DNA of 64,000 nucleotides from Bacteroidaceae bacterium (lineage in GTDB: Bacteria > Bacteroidota > Bacteroidia > Bacteroidales > Bacteroidaceae), in contig JAFTEV010000033.1 of NCBI GenBank assembly GCA_017453465.1, positions 27,817-91,816 on the forward strand. The letters run 5' to 3'. Shown piece after piece: positions 45,001 through 49,857 of this stretch (its first letter is position 1; the number at the start of each line of letters is the position of its first letter). The translations under genes and the position numbers were made by a program. The notes under the pieces are model-generated. The model searched no databases. It was given only the letters and a program-made list of their open reading frames with translations, and was not told the origin of the DNA.

Positions 45001-46504
45001 CGTCATTATACTGATTCTTGGCATTAGTGATTTCAGCAACAACGTTTGCATAGGAGAACGCATTGTCACTACCCGACTGGATGGCTTCCTTGGCTGCATC
45101 AATGGCCGCCTTGATGTTGTCTGACTTCTTCTTAATGTTCTCTGAAGAGAATTCCGAAGCAGCAGTGTTTGCCTTGTAAGCGGTTTCAGCAGCAGCCTTG
45201 AAGTCTGCAACCTGTTTTACAACTCCCTCATAAAGTGTCTTGGCTGCAACCTGAGTTTCTTCTGCAGCCTTATTATATACAGTAGTCAGTGTCTGGAGAT
45301 AAGTCTCAAGGGCTGCATGACCGTCAAGAGCTGCGGCGTATGCTTCATAGTTGGCAGCAGCCTTGGCAATGGCTTCACCTGCTGCATCGATGTCAGCAAG
45401 AATGGTATAGTACTGAGTTACATCATCGCCAAAGTTATTGATACGGACTTGAATTTGGGAAGCATCAAGCCCCAACTTCTGTAATGTTTCGTCTTCTGTA
45501 TATACCCCTGCCTTGTTAATTTGAACGGCAAGTTTCTGGGTGAGTTCAGCTTTGAGATTGTCAACAGATTCACGATTCATATTCAGCTGGAAGTCATCGA
45601 AACGTGCCCAGTTTGCTGTTGCTTTGTCAAGCTTAACACCAATCGTAAGCTTCTCATCTGTAACCACAATGTCATTCAAAAAGAAGATGCCTTCTTCTCC
45701 CTTAATTTGAGTTTGCTTGCTACCTGCATACAAATATAGGCCATCACCACCGAAAGCACCTACGACAGCAAGGCTGTAGGTTCCATTAGGCAGAGATACT
45801 TCCTGATGAATGTCAGAATTAGGCAGACCGCCGCTTCCTTGCCATTTTTCACAATAGAGTGTACCAACCTTCTTTGCCAAGCTTGTATTTGCCTGTGCCT
45901 GAAATCCGTTGTTTGTCCAGCCAGTCAAATTATTCTCAAAGCTCGGATTAGTAATGAAAGAGGTTGCATTACCACCATAGTCCAGCAACTTGAAGTTGTC
46001 CCAGATACACCAAAGATTTGTATTAACTGTATTGGCAACACCGATAGTAAGTTTACCATCTGTCACCACTACTCGAATTGGGTCTATTGTGTATTTGCCA
46101 TTAGTGAACGCAGTCGAAGCTTCGTTCATGGAATTTTCGGTACCCGTCCTAAGAGGTATTGTTGCCCTTTGGTCATTTGCGAAGAAATAAGGCAGATTCG
46201 TATTGTCTGAACCATCCTGACGATAGAATCCTTGAGCCGTAAGATAGTAAGTTCCATTTGGAACGGTCAATTCTTGATGAATAAAGAATGTGCGATGGTA
46301 AGCCTCTGCACAATAATTTGTTCCGAGACCACCTCGCCAGCTATTTGGACCAGAATAAGATCCATCATTAGTCCAGCCTGCACCATTCGCTGTCTCAAAA
46401 CTTGGATTAGTGATGAGGCTTGTCACGTCAACCTGTGCCACAGCACTGCCAGTGCTTGCGGCTGTCAAGATTGCCGTCCACAATAAAGGTTTGTTCTTTC
46501 CCAT
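39008..46504 (-). CDS. Giant T9SS-exported surface protein with CBM-like head, helical stalk, dockerin and cohesin-like domain
   Basis: This 2498-residue protein starts with a signal peptide (ending STGSAVAQ). Two related beta domains follow at about 28-170 and 172-315; each opens with ITNPSFE and contains a PNGTY turn, like carbohydrate-binding jelly rolls. From about 320 to 2240 it is almost all helical with many Ala/Lys/Asp repeats, predicted as a very long coiled-coil or helical-bundle stalk. Residues about 2243-2305 form a dockerin (GDVDHNGKVNVADYSAIRN and ADVNGDGEVTIADVTGVASY). A cohesin-like sandwich (about 2330-2440, GAQMDIVLPEGVKVVGE) comes next. The tail GINIIRHQDGTTEKVLVK is a T9SS type A signal. 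It is likely a long adhesin or scaffold on the cell surface. The partner is unknown. Confidence 0.82.
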   Translation of the reverse strand: MGKNKPLLWTAILTAASTGSAVAQVDVTSLITNPSFETANGAGWTNDGSYSGPNSWRGGLGTNYCAEAYHRTFFIHQELTVPNGTYYLTAQGFYRQDGSDNTNLPYFFANDQRATIPLRTGTENSMNEASTAFTNGKYTIDPIRVVVTDGKLTIGVANTVNTNLWCIWDNFKLLDYGGNATSFITNPSFENNLTGWTNNGFQAQANTSLAKKVGTLYCEKWQGSGGLPNSDIHQEVSLPNGTYSLAVVGAFGGDGLYLYAGSKQTQIKGEEGIFFLNDIVVTDEKLTIGVKLDKATANWARFDDFQLNMNRESVDNLKAELTQKLAVQINKAGVYTEDETLQKLGLDASQIQVRINNFGDDVTQYYTILADIDAAGEAIAKAAANYEAYAAALDGHAALETYLQTLTTVYNKAAEETQVAAKTLYEGVVKQVADFKAAAETAYKANTAASEFSSENIKKKSDNIKAAIDAAKEAIQSGSDNAFSYANVVAEITNAKNQYNDEAARLYDLLAGATDGSIYTDTYVKALSDLNNYSRDIANVEKENKAKYDAGEANADTQTEYLAALAEAEAGLPTVYNEYESKVGTVENPAEGTLRSNYIVACADVKTLTDKLAADVTTPISTPNAAFPKDNRPSVTAAYQSAIDAIKQQIADLQANVNAANKAHTIAAESPYCENYQADKTTIEKAISDLKAKTDKAIAEYDANNATLKAIADLQTAFNNASTNKNKTGVHDLKSTDGKYTTNGRFGATETAIQNAIDALTEAAKAAYKVDGTGTAQKFNTENLQAGVFDKDGKQTTKGVADITNDINNYLTAAQNAITAYNAIAAALVDYDAKLNGTPEVKDKNGNVTQAATPGLVGTATNKDVTIDAAELAGQGKTGNDVLTGKSYATAISEYAAAIAKIQAALNGALTLSDGAHVDSLQIVADQKAPENLTAITIDPTISTAVKNLETLYPDNETAWNEAQLAAAKARLLAEAERRVGVIQLPADYDADTFGLKYKALNTQKDAIQTKLTDQNTKIGNAKASTDDAEAIALLAEIQQDLVTIEADYNKLLNDASSAKEAYEAEKLANVAVQDALAEVSALLNGGTYNEVEYKSIAQLLAPDVANRFDAEVQGQQSLINAVTSNLAASFAAETVRADRQDVKDKDGKVTTPGFDNRIVAIKSAVNQLRTLAANESDNATANNTFEAAIATADVPAAITAAKNGISEVATGAGLTFFNSELQKYQNEYKSILSAQVAANEARIALYGDSKKTAPLYPGTTKDDKRYTDTSKNMVKNLSSLQSRLANVKANIEGLKALAEANEKAHNDQVAASKSTLEVWDDLFAEITNDETSTAHEAAIATLAQAKNDLAAYDKAVSEAFAAGKSDTNKSALEEQLTKIDNALKQLADGWNDTYKAAIAADNATRKEAFDAAYKTLTESYTENVNLITMLSKLSYASGPAATQTLLDVTGEGGIYEYAGMIRQLKADANADYQATSAPALFDAEEAWKQKAEKYQAEVEDLAKTYTDEVNTIALATYQTEYKNANQKYEAAVTAIKEALGYSDKDARAAVADVKTILDNAEKSKNAQDFAYILDNTILPNFATIDTKLAADKETAAATAWNSNIGAARTLAAAEAEAIAKFVAEDGTLGAYTDSYADFVANSIDKAATAWGKIKAGEKFANYSSAYNILNNFIGDYDEQVVGKDKNGKDIKETHTSTYWAAYDEDQAYHSNDLAYIAMRESIQGVQDALAGAKDYVGSLLVEHNDNLNDRLNTVQSEIDGLTAAALFYSGEGIASANKAIIENACNTQLNAIEGIIASAIDAEEAAISVEIGQLMNDYDKATAADIENEEIDKYKDIIAGYTKENAAIARDFQTGKVDEDGLPIYEKDKNGNDDTTKPVKATAEETHAAYLALEKAIGQTKYELAEIYDKAASATAQQEVQTAIDGLQATYDALTAQLADCHEPVVDTYQGAVDELKAAIEAAQAELDQEVADKTVLLYAENNLTSAAKVADVYVDLDSEIASDEAPYDINDAKYAELTDVLDKLDKALADVNAAAAEYKYQQVVDKPRIEGYDEDDNPIYKTYKTWREYSYAEITAQIKDWRDYVDAKNAGYKLKASDKIGDVDDMNDEASIKGEISVLEQDLAFYNASNTVSAVSAALTTAYNTQRIKKYTVADESALNGTYSTLHNNVSSLTTYNYNANSLYVYSDINGVKIENVDENGNITSFGKEVVYMEEYPAIMDRAAELAAEVEAYAKDVEDKSYIKGDVDHNGKVNVADYSAIRNIALDITKVEPTDSKFYAADVNGDGEVTIADVTGVASYIMSGNTTWPWTNAAKSRFATADNSDAISIAAIGTGTKQQIVIALAGTKSYVGAQMDIVLPEGVKVVGESLTSRANGHELLSNDLENGAHRVLISTIENNEFLNTEVALLVLDVEVSAGYSGGQVAVENAIFTDAAARSYRLGSVVGEDATGITELTATEKVTSTIYSVGGQLMNALKKGINIIRHQDGTTEKVLVK

Positions 46505-46622
46505 AGTTGTTTTTGTTTTTAATAGTTAATAAAAATGTTTGAGTTGTCTTTTTCTACTTTATATTTTTTCTCACTCTTTTTTCGGGGGGTTGTCTGTCTG
46601 TCGGGCGCGCCTTAAGTCATGG

Positions 46623-46708
46623 CCTTGCAGGGATATACGGCAAATCCCCGCATGGGGCGGGGGCTGGCTGTGTCTGCATGGTGAACTGCGCCGTCGGGGG
46701 CTGCAAGG
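46623..46708 (-). ncRNA. Candidate structured leader RNA (cis-regulatory)
   Basis: Read on the minus strand, CCTTGCAG (46701-46708) pairs with CTGCAAGG (46623-46630), and CGGC (46690-46693) with GCCG (46638-46641) across a 7-by-7 internal loop. An inner hairpin CCCCG/CGGGG (46658-46662 with 46646-46650) closes the top. This nested fold sits about 120 bases before the giant start codon. It may be a riboswitch-like or thermosensor-like element; I cannot match it to a known family. Confidence 0.5.
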
Positions 46709-46887
46709 AATGTTAATTTTCCATTCATAATCTTAAAGACATATTTCTTCCGCACTTTTCATCGTTTTTTGTTTTAAACGCATCGCGCCACGAACCACGC
46801 TTCCGGGTTTCTTGTCTGCGGTGGGTTAAGGGAGACACAAGTGGGGAACCTTGCCGTACAGTCCGGCGGTATGATGGGTTTCTATTG

Positions 46888-46895
46888 CAAAGGTA
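46888..46895 (-). promoter_or_regulatory. Weak -7 element upstream of the giant gene
   Basis: The minus strand reads TACCTTTG, matching the -7 consensus, but no TTTG lies 19-21 bases upstream. If used, the leader would be about 375 bases. It may give only basal expression. Confidence 0.4.
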
Positions 46896-46945
46896 CTGTG
46901 AACAAGGCCCCTTACTTGCCTATTACTGCCACCCTGTTTCTTTAT

Positions 46946-46971
46946 CCCATGAAAACGACCGTTTTTTGCGG
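46946..46971 (+). repeat. Recombination-site candidate A (left, inverted)
   Basis: A 26-bp near-palindrome with core AAAACGACCGTTTT: half sites CCATGAAAACG and, on the other strand, CCGCAAAAAACG, around an asymmetric AC centre. The reverse complement matches sites B and B' at 25 of 26 positions. It lies about 440 bases upstream of the giant gene. Confidence 0.7.
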
Positions 46972-47008
46972 CTGCTGTGATGGTAGCAGTATGCTACCTG
47001 TCGCAGCG

Positions 47009-47086
47009 GCATAGGCAATGCGTCGCGCTCGCGTAGGCAATCATTAGCAAACAAATGCCTACATGAGCGCGACGCATTGCCTACGC
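47009..47086. repeat. Palindromic element, copy 2 (GCGTAGGCAATGCGTCGCGC type)
   Basis: Arms 47009-47040 and 47055-47086 pair at 28 of 32 positions around a 14-base loop. The left arm matches that of copy 1 (30131-30162) at 30 of 32 positions. It lies inside the proposed invertible segment. Confidence 0.8.
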
Positions 47087-47113
47087 GAGCCAGGAAGTAT
47101 TGGTAAGAAAAAG

Positions 47114-47157
47114 CGTAGATTGAAGATTCTTTCTTACGAAAGAATCTTCAATCTACG
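47114..47157. terminator. Perfect 20-bp hairpin downstream of the recombinase
   Basis: Arms 47114-47133 and 47138-47157 are perfect complements with a TTAC loop, 65 bases after the recombinase stop. No T run follows. Twelve bases further lies a separate perfect palindrome, CGCGCACGTGCGCG (47169-47182). The hairpin could stop read-through toward the giant gene. Confidence 0.65.
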
Positions 47158-47221
47158 ATGTAGTGTCTCGCGCACGTGCGCGTACATACTAATTATTATA
47201 AGGAGAGAGGACGGCCTGTGG

Positions 47222-47854
47222 CTATGAGGGAGCTTCCAGGCAGGAGTCTGGCTTAGGGTCGATGTAGCCGTGGATGTAACGCTGCATGGTCTTGCTGTTG
47301 ACCTTGCAGTCACGGGCTATCTGGGCAATGGAGACTTTCTCTTTGAGGCGGCTGACAATGTAGTCGTGCTTCTTGTAGAGCTTGAGGGAGGTTTGTGGAC
47401 TTTTCCGACGGGGACGGCCCAGGACTGCGCCTTCTGCCTTCTTGCGGGCAAGAGCCTCTTTGGTGCGCTGCGAAATGAGGTTGCGCTCTATCTCTGCCGA
47501 GAGGCTGAAGGCGAAGGCGAGTACCTTGCTCTGGAGGTCGTCGCCCAGGCGGTAGTTGTCCTTGATGGTCCAGACGGAGCAGTTCTTGCTCATGCAGAGA
47601 CTCAGAATCTCCATAATCATGAGCATGTTGCGCCCCAGGCGCGAGAGTTCGGCGCAGATGATGACATCGCCGCTCTTGACATGTTTCAGGAGGGTGCCGA
47701 GCCTGCGCTTGCGGTAGGTAACGGTTCCGCTGACTTGTTCTTCAATCCAGCCGTCAATGTGGAGGTGGTGGCACTGACAGTATTTGATGATTTCGTAACG
47801 CTGGTTTTCCACTGTCTGCTTGTCTGTGCTCACTCGTATGTAGCCATATAGCAT
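47222..47854 (-). CDS. Small serine recombinase (DNA invertase/resolvase family, Mpi-like)
   Basis: The 210-residue protein has the catalytic serine S9 in YGYIRVSTDKQTVENQRYEI, the conserved arginines in CAELSRLGRNMLMIMEIL, the helix E region AFAFSLSAEIERNLISQRTKEAL and a C-terminal helix-turn-helix (VSIAQIARDCKVNSKTMQRYI). Length and layout match small serine invertases such as Hin, Gin and the Bacteroides master invertase Mpi. These act at near-palindromic sites with an asymmetric two-base centre. Such sites flank this gene in inverted orientation, so it probably inverts its own segment. Action at distant sites is also possible. Confidence 0.93.
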   Translation of the reverse strand: MLYGYIRVSTDKQTVENQRYEIIKYCQCHHLHIDGWIEEQVSGTVTYRKRRLGTLLKHVKSGDVIICAELSRLGRNMLMIMEILSLCMSKNCSVWTIKDNYRLGDDLQSKVLAFAFSLSAEIERNLISQRTKEALARKKAEGAVLGRPRRKSPQTSLKLYKKHDYIVSRLKEKVSIAQIARDCKVNSKTMQRYIHGYIDPKPDSCLEAPS

Positions 47855-47995
47855 GGTAATTTCTATTTTTTAAAATTAGGTTTTATTGTTTTTAGTTAGT
47901 GTTGAGAAATAGTGTTTGACATGTCGGTTTTTACATTATAAAAGGGTTGTTTTTTCGATTTCGTTCACTTTTTTTCAAAAAAAACACAAAAATAT

Positions 47996-48026
47996 TTTGC
48001 GGATTAAATAAAAATATGGATATTTG
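47996..48026 (+). promoter_or_regulatory. Outward promoter at the edge of the invertible segment
   Basis: TTTG (47996-47999) and GATATTTG (48019-48026, one mismatch to TAnnTTTG) are 19 bases apart. It fires toward site B, away from the giant gene. In the inverted state it would fire toward the giant gene. The 17 bases TTTGCGCCCAAATCTGT recur at the tsaE promoter. Confidence 0.6.
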
Positions 48027-48057
48027 CGCCCAAATCTGTTTTCCCGAATGAATTTGA

Positions 48058-48083
48058 CCACAAAAAACGGTCGTTTTCATGGG
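48058..48083 (-). repeat. Recombination-site candidate B
   Basis: The 26-bp site is in the opposite orientation to site A, with 25 of 26 matches, and has a GT centre on the plus strand. It lies about 30 bases beyond the outward promoter. Together with A it encloses the recombinase gene. Confidence 0.7.
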
Positions 48084-48123
48084 GCAGAAGAAAGACTCAA
48101 CGTCTGTTCCTAAATGAAATCGA

Positions 48124-48149
48124 CCACAAAAAACGGTCGTTTTCATGGG
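48124..48149 (-). repeat. Recombination-site candidate B' (second copy)
   Basis: It is identical to site B over 28 bases (48122-48149 versus 48056-48083), in the same orientation and 66 bp away. Recombination B x B' would delete 66 bp; A x B' would invert a slightly longer segment. Confidence 0.7.
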
Positions 48150-48245
48150 TTTGTTTTTATTGGCTCTTTTTCCCATCTTCTTCACAAAGTCCACGTCCCC
48201 ACAGAGCCGTCACAGAATGGACTGCTTTCCAAACCTTTATCTCTG

Positions 48246-48277
48246 CAAAGTTACGGTTTTTCCCGCAAACTGCCAAA
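48246..48277 (-). promoter_or_regulatory. Probable recombinase promoter, outside the invertible segment
   Basis: Minus strand: TTTG (48274-48277) and TAACTTTG (48246-48253), 20 bases apart. Transcription would run across B' and B into the recombinase gene, with a leader of about 385 bases. Inversion would uncouple the gene from this promoter. Confidence 0.6.
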
Positions 48278-48372
48278 TAATACGAGTTACAAGTTACGAA
48301 ATAGGGGTCTGGGTGTACGAAATGGTATTTTCAGATTACGAAATAATAATTACGGAGATTTTTTCAGTTAAA

Positions 48373-48545
48373 GTAACTATTCAGCGAATCGCCCTTGGCG
48401 ATGAATTATTGGAAACGAATATGAATAATATGAATAATAATGGGTCTCATCAAGAATATTTATGTCCTAAAATGGAAAAATTATTCATATTAGTCATATT
48501 CGTTTCCCTATAAAAGCCGCACAGCGACATTCGCTGAATAGTTAC
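48373..48545. repeat. Nested 173-bp palindrome
   Basis: Perfect 17-bp outer arms (48373-48389 and 48529-48545) enclose a second pair of 27-base arms (48411-48437 and 48481-48507, 25 matches) made of ATGAATA words. A small hairpin ATCGCC-CTT-GGCGAT lies between the left arms. There is no coding frame. It looks like a compound palindromic insertion or a structured RNA. Confidence 0.7.
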
Positions 48546-48605
48546 CAGTTAAAAGTTAAAATGTCTTGTGGCGAACACTCCGCATGGCATTTTAACTTTT
48601 AACTT
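48546..48605. repeat. Word-repeat hairpin upstream of tsaE
   Basis: CAGTTAAAAGTTAAAATG (48546-48563) pairs with CATTTTAACTTTTAACTT (48588-48605) at 17 of 18 positions. The TTTTAAC word iterates up to the tsaE promoter. Confidence 0.65.
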
Positions 48606-48629
48606 TTAACTTTTAACTGAAAAAAGTCG

Positions 48630-48637
48630 TATCTTTG
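48630..48637 (+). promoter_or_regulatory. tsaE -7 element
   Basis: TATCTTTG is followed by GCGCCCAAATCTGT and then the ATG at 48652, so the transcript would have only a few untranslated bases. The -33 region lies in TTTTAAC word repeats and lacks a clear TTTG. Confidence 0.6.
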
Positions 48638-48651
48638 CGCCCAAATCTGTA

Positions 48652-49065
48652 ATGATGGAAATTAGGATTGCTACACTGAATGATTTGGAGTCTGCCGCCC
48701 AGCTGTTTGTTGGCGCAATGGCGGGGCGGACGGTTTTTGCCTTCTACGGCAAGATGGGGGCGGGAAAGACGACGTTTATCCGCGCCGTGTGTGAAGGGCT
48801 GGGGGTGAAGGATGTCATCAATTCGCCTACGTTTGCCATTGTGAATGAGTACCTGAGTGGCGGGGGTGAACCTATCTACCACTTCGACTTCTACCGAATC
48901 AAGCGGCTGCAGGAGGTGCTTGACATTGGGTATGAGGACTATGTGTATAGCGGTGCTCTGTGCCTGATGGAGTGGCCTGAACTCATAGAAAACCTGCTCC
49001 CCGATGACGCTGTAAGGGTTGTCATCGAAGAGCAGGCTGACGGTAGCAGGGTGGTGAGGTTTTAG
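48652..49065 (+). CDS. tsaE: tRNA t6A biosynthesis ATPase TsaE
   Basis: The 137-residue protein has the Walker A motif FYGKMGAGKTTFIRAVCEGLG, the TsaE signature VINSPTFAIVNEYL and IYHFDFYRI, and the conserved LMEWPELIENLLP. TsaE works with TsaB and TsaD to make threonylcarbamoyladenosine at position 37 of ANN-decoding tRNAs. The gene stands alone behind its own promoter and overlaps the convergent downstream gene by 4 bases at the stop codons. Confidence 0.96.
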   Translation: MMEIRIATLNDLESAAQLFVGAMAGRTVFAFYGKMGAGKTTFIRAVCEGLGVKDVINSPTFAIVNEYLSGGGEPIYHFDFYRIKRLQEVLDIGYEDYVYSGALCLMEWPELIENLLPDDAVRVVIEEQADGSRVVRF

Positions 49066-49385
49066 TCCTCGGCCTGTTCGTTGTATTCCAGCTCGGCATC
49101 TACCAGCAGAAGCAGGGCATCGTGGTCGTAGGGGCCCATGCCTTCTTTTTTTGCTTTTTGCTCGATGTGTTTCACGATGTCTTCAATGTCCACATCGATG
49201 TAGCCGTCGGCATCGGCTTTGCTGCTGAGCTTTTCCAGGTATTCCAGCACTACGTCTATGCAGTAGTAGATGTCGTCTTCGCTGAAGTTCTCGCGGTTTT
49301 CTTGCCCTATATAGTTATATATGAAGGCTACCTCCTTGGCGTCTTCTTCGGCACCAAGCAGGATTTCGTTGTCAATGGTGCTCAT
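49062..49385 (-). CDS. Conserved hypothetical acidic protein
   Basis: The 107-residue product starts at MSTIDNEILLGAEEDAKEVA. It is strongly acidic and helical, with DDIYYCIDVVLEYLEKL and a Lys-rich stretch KHIEQKAKKEG near the middle, and no signal or membrane segment. It lies 25 bases downstream of trxA on the same strand, so they are likely cotranscribed. I do not recognise a named family. Confidence 0.75.
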   Translation of the reverse strand: MSTIDNEILLGAEEDAKEVAFIYNYIGQENRENFSEDDIYYCIDVVLEYLEKLSSKADADGYIDVDIEDIVKHIEQKAKKEGMGPYDHDALLLLVDAELEYNEQAED

Positions 49386-49410
49386 AATTGGAGAATTTTT
49401 AACTTTTATG

Positions 49411-49725
49411 TTAGAGCATGGCTTTGATTTTGTCTTCGTACATGTTTCTGGGGGCTGCACCTACGATTTTGTCAACCACCTGTCCGTCCTTGATGAAGAG
49501 TACGGTCGGCACGTTGCGAATGCTGAATTTGGACACGAGGTCTTCTGCTTCCTCGTCTTCCACATCGACTTTTCCGATGTTGACCTGACCGGCGTATTCT
49601 TCGGCAAGTGCTTCGATGATGGGGGCAATCATCCTGCATGGACCGCACCATGTTGCCCAAAAGTCGAGAACCAGCGGCTTGCCTTCGGCCAGCACGCTTT
49701 CATAGTTTGAATTGTTGATTTTCAT
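49411..49725 (-). CDS. trxA: Thioredoxin
   Basis: The 104-residue protein has the active site WATWCGPCRMIAPI, the cis-proline region VRNVPTVLFIKDG (read here as IRNVPTVLF) and normal thioredoxin length. It reduces disulfides in cytosolic proteins. It precedes the acidic hypothetical gene. A word-repeat gap separates it from dnaE upstream. Confidence 0.96.
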   Translation of the reverse strand: MKINNSNYESVLAEGKPLVLDFWATWCGPCRMIAPIIEALAEEYAGQVNIGKVDVEDEEAEDLVSKFSIRNVPTVLFIKDGQVVDKIVGAAPRNMYEDKIKAML

Positions 49726-49740
49726 AATAAATCTGTTTTT

Positions 49741-49857
49741 GTGGGGGTTAATAAATGAGGAATGAGGAATGAGGAACCTTTAGCTCGACGAAGTCAATTG
49801 ATACACTAAGGCGCAGTAACCATTCCTAATTCCTAATTCCTAATTCCTAATTATAAT
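49741..49857. repeat. Word-repeat gap downstream of dnaE
   Basis: GAGGAAT iterates three times at the left (about 49755-49775) and ATTCCTA four times at the right (about 49823-49852). The arms are complementary with regular one-base differences (C against A), so they pair imperfectly. It probably ends dnaE transcription. Confidence 0.6.

Larger units (their letters stand above)
46505..46945. other. Long leader region of the giant gene
   Basis: About 440 bases upstream of the giant gene. It holds a structured RNA candidate (46623-46708), a 38-codon frame on the minus strand (46612-46728, MNGKLTFLAAPDGAVHHADT...), AT-rich spacers, and a weak promoter element (46888-46895). GC content rises sharply in the structured part compared with the flanks. 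Confidence 0.6.
47855..48651. other. Regulatory gap between the recombinase and tsaE
   Basis: This 797-base stretch has no convincing gene. It holds an outward promoter (47996-48026), two direct copies of the recombination-site candidate (48058, 48124), a minus-strand promoter (48246-48277), a nested palindrome (48373-48545), a word-repeat hairpin (48546-48605) and the tsaE promoter. A minus-strand frame at 47931-48194 reads through both sites and is not called. Confidence 0.65.

Noticed and set aside
34963-46504. A true cellulosome
   Set aside because: Cohesin-like and dockerin modules are present, but no cellulase or other enzyme with a dockerin of this type lies in the cluster. Only an assembly hypothesis is supported.
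46612-46728. 38-codon frame in the giant gene leader as an annotated gene
   Set aside because: It overlaps the structured RNA and has no clear start signal, so it is mentioned as an alternative reading only.
47931-48194. 87-codon minus-strand frame containing MKTTVFCG twice
   Set aside because: The repeated peptide is only the translation of recombination-site copies B and B'. The frame spans the outward promoter.
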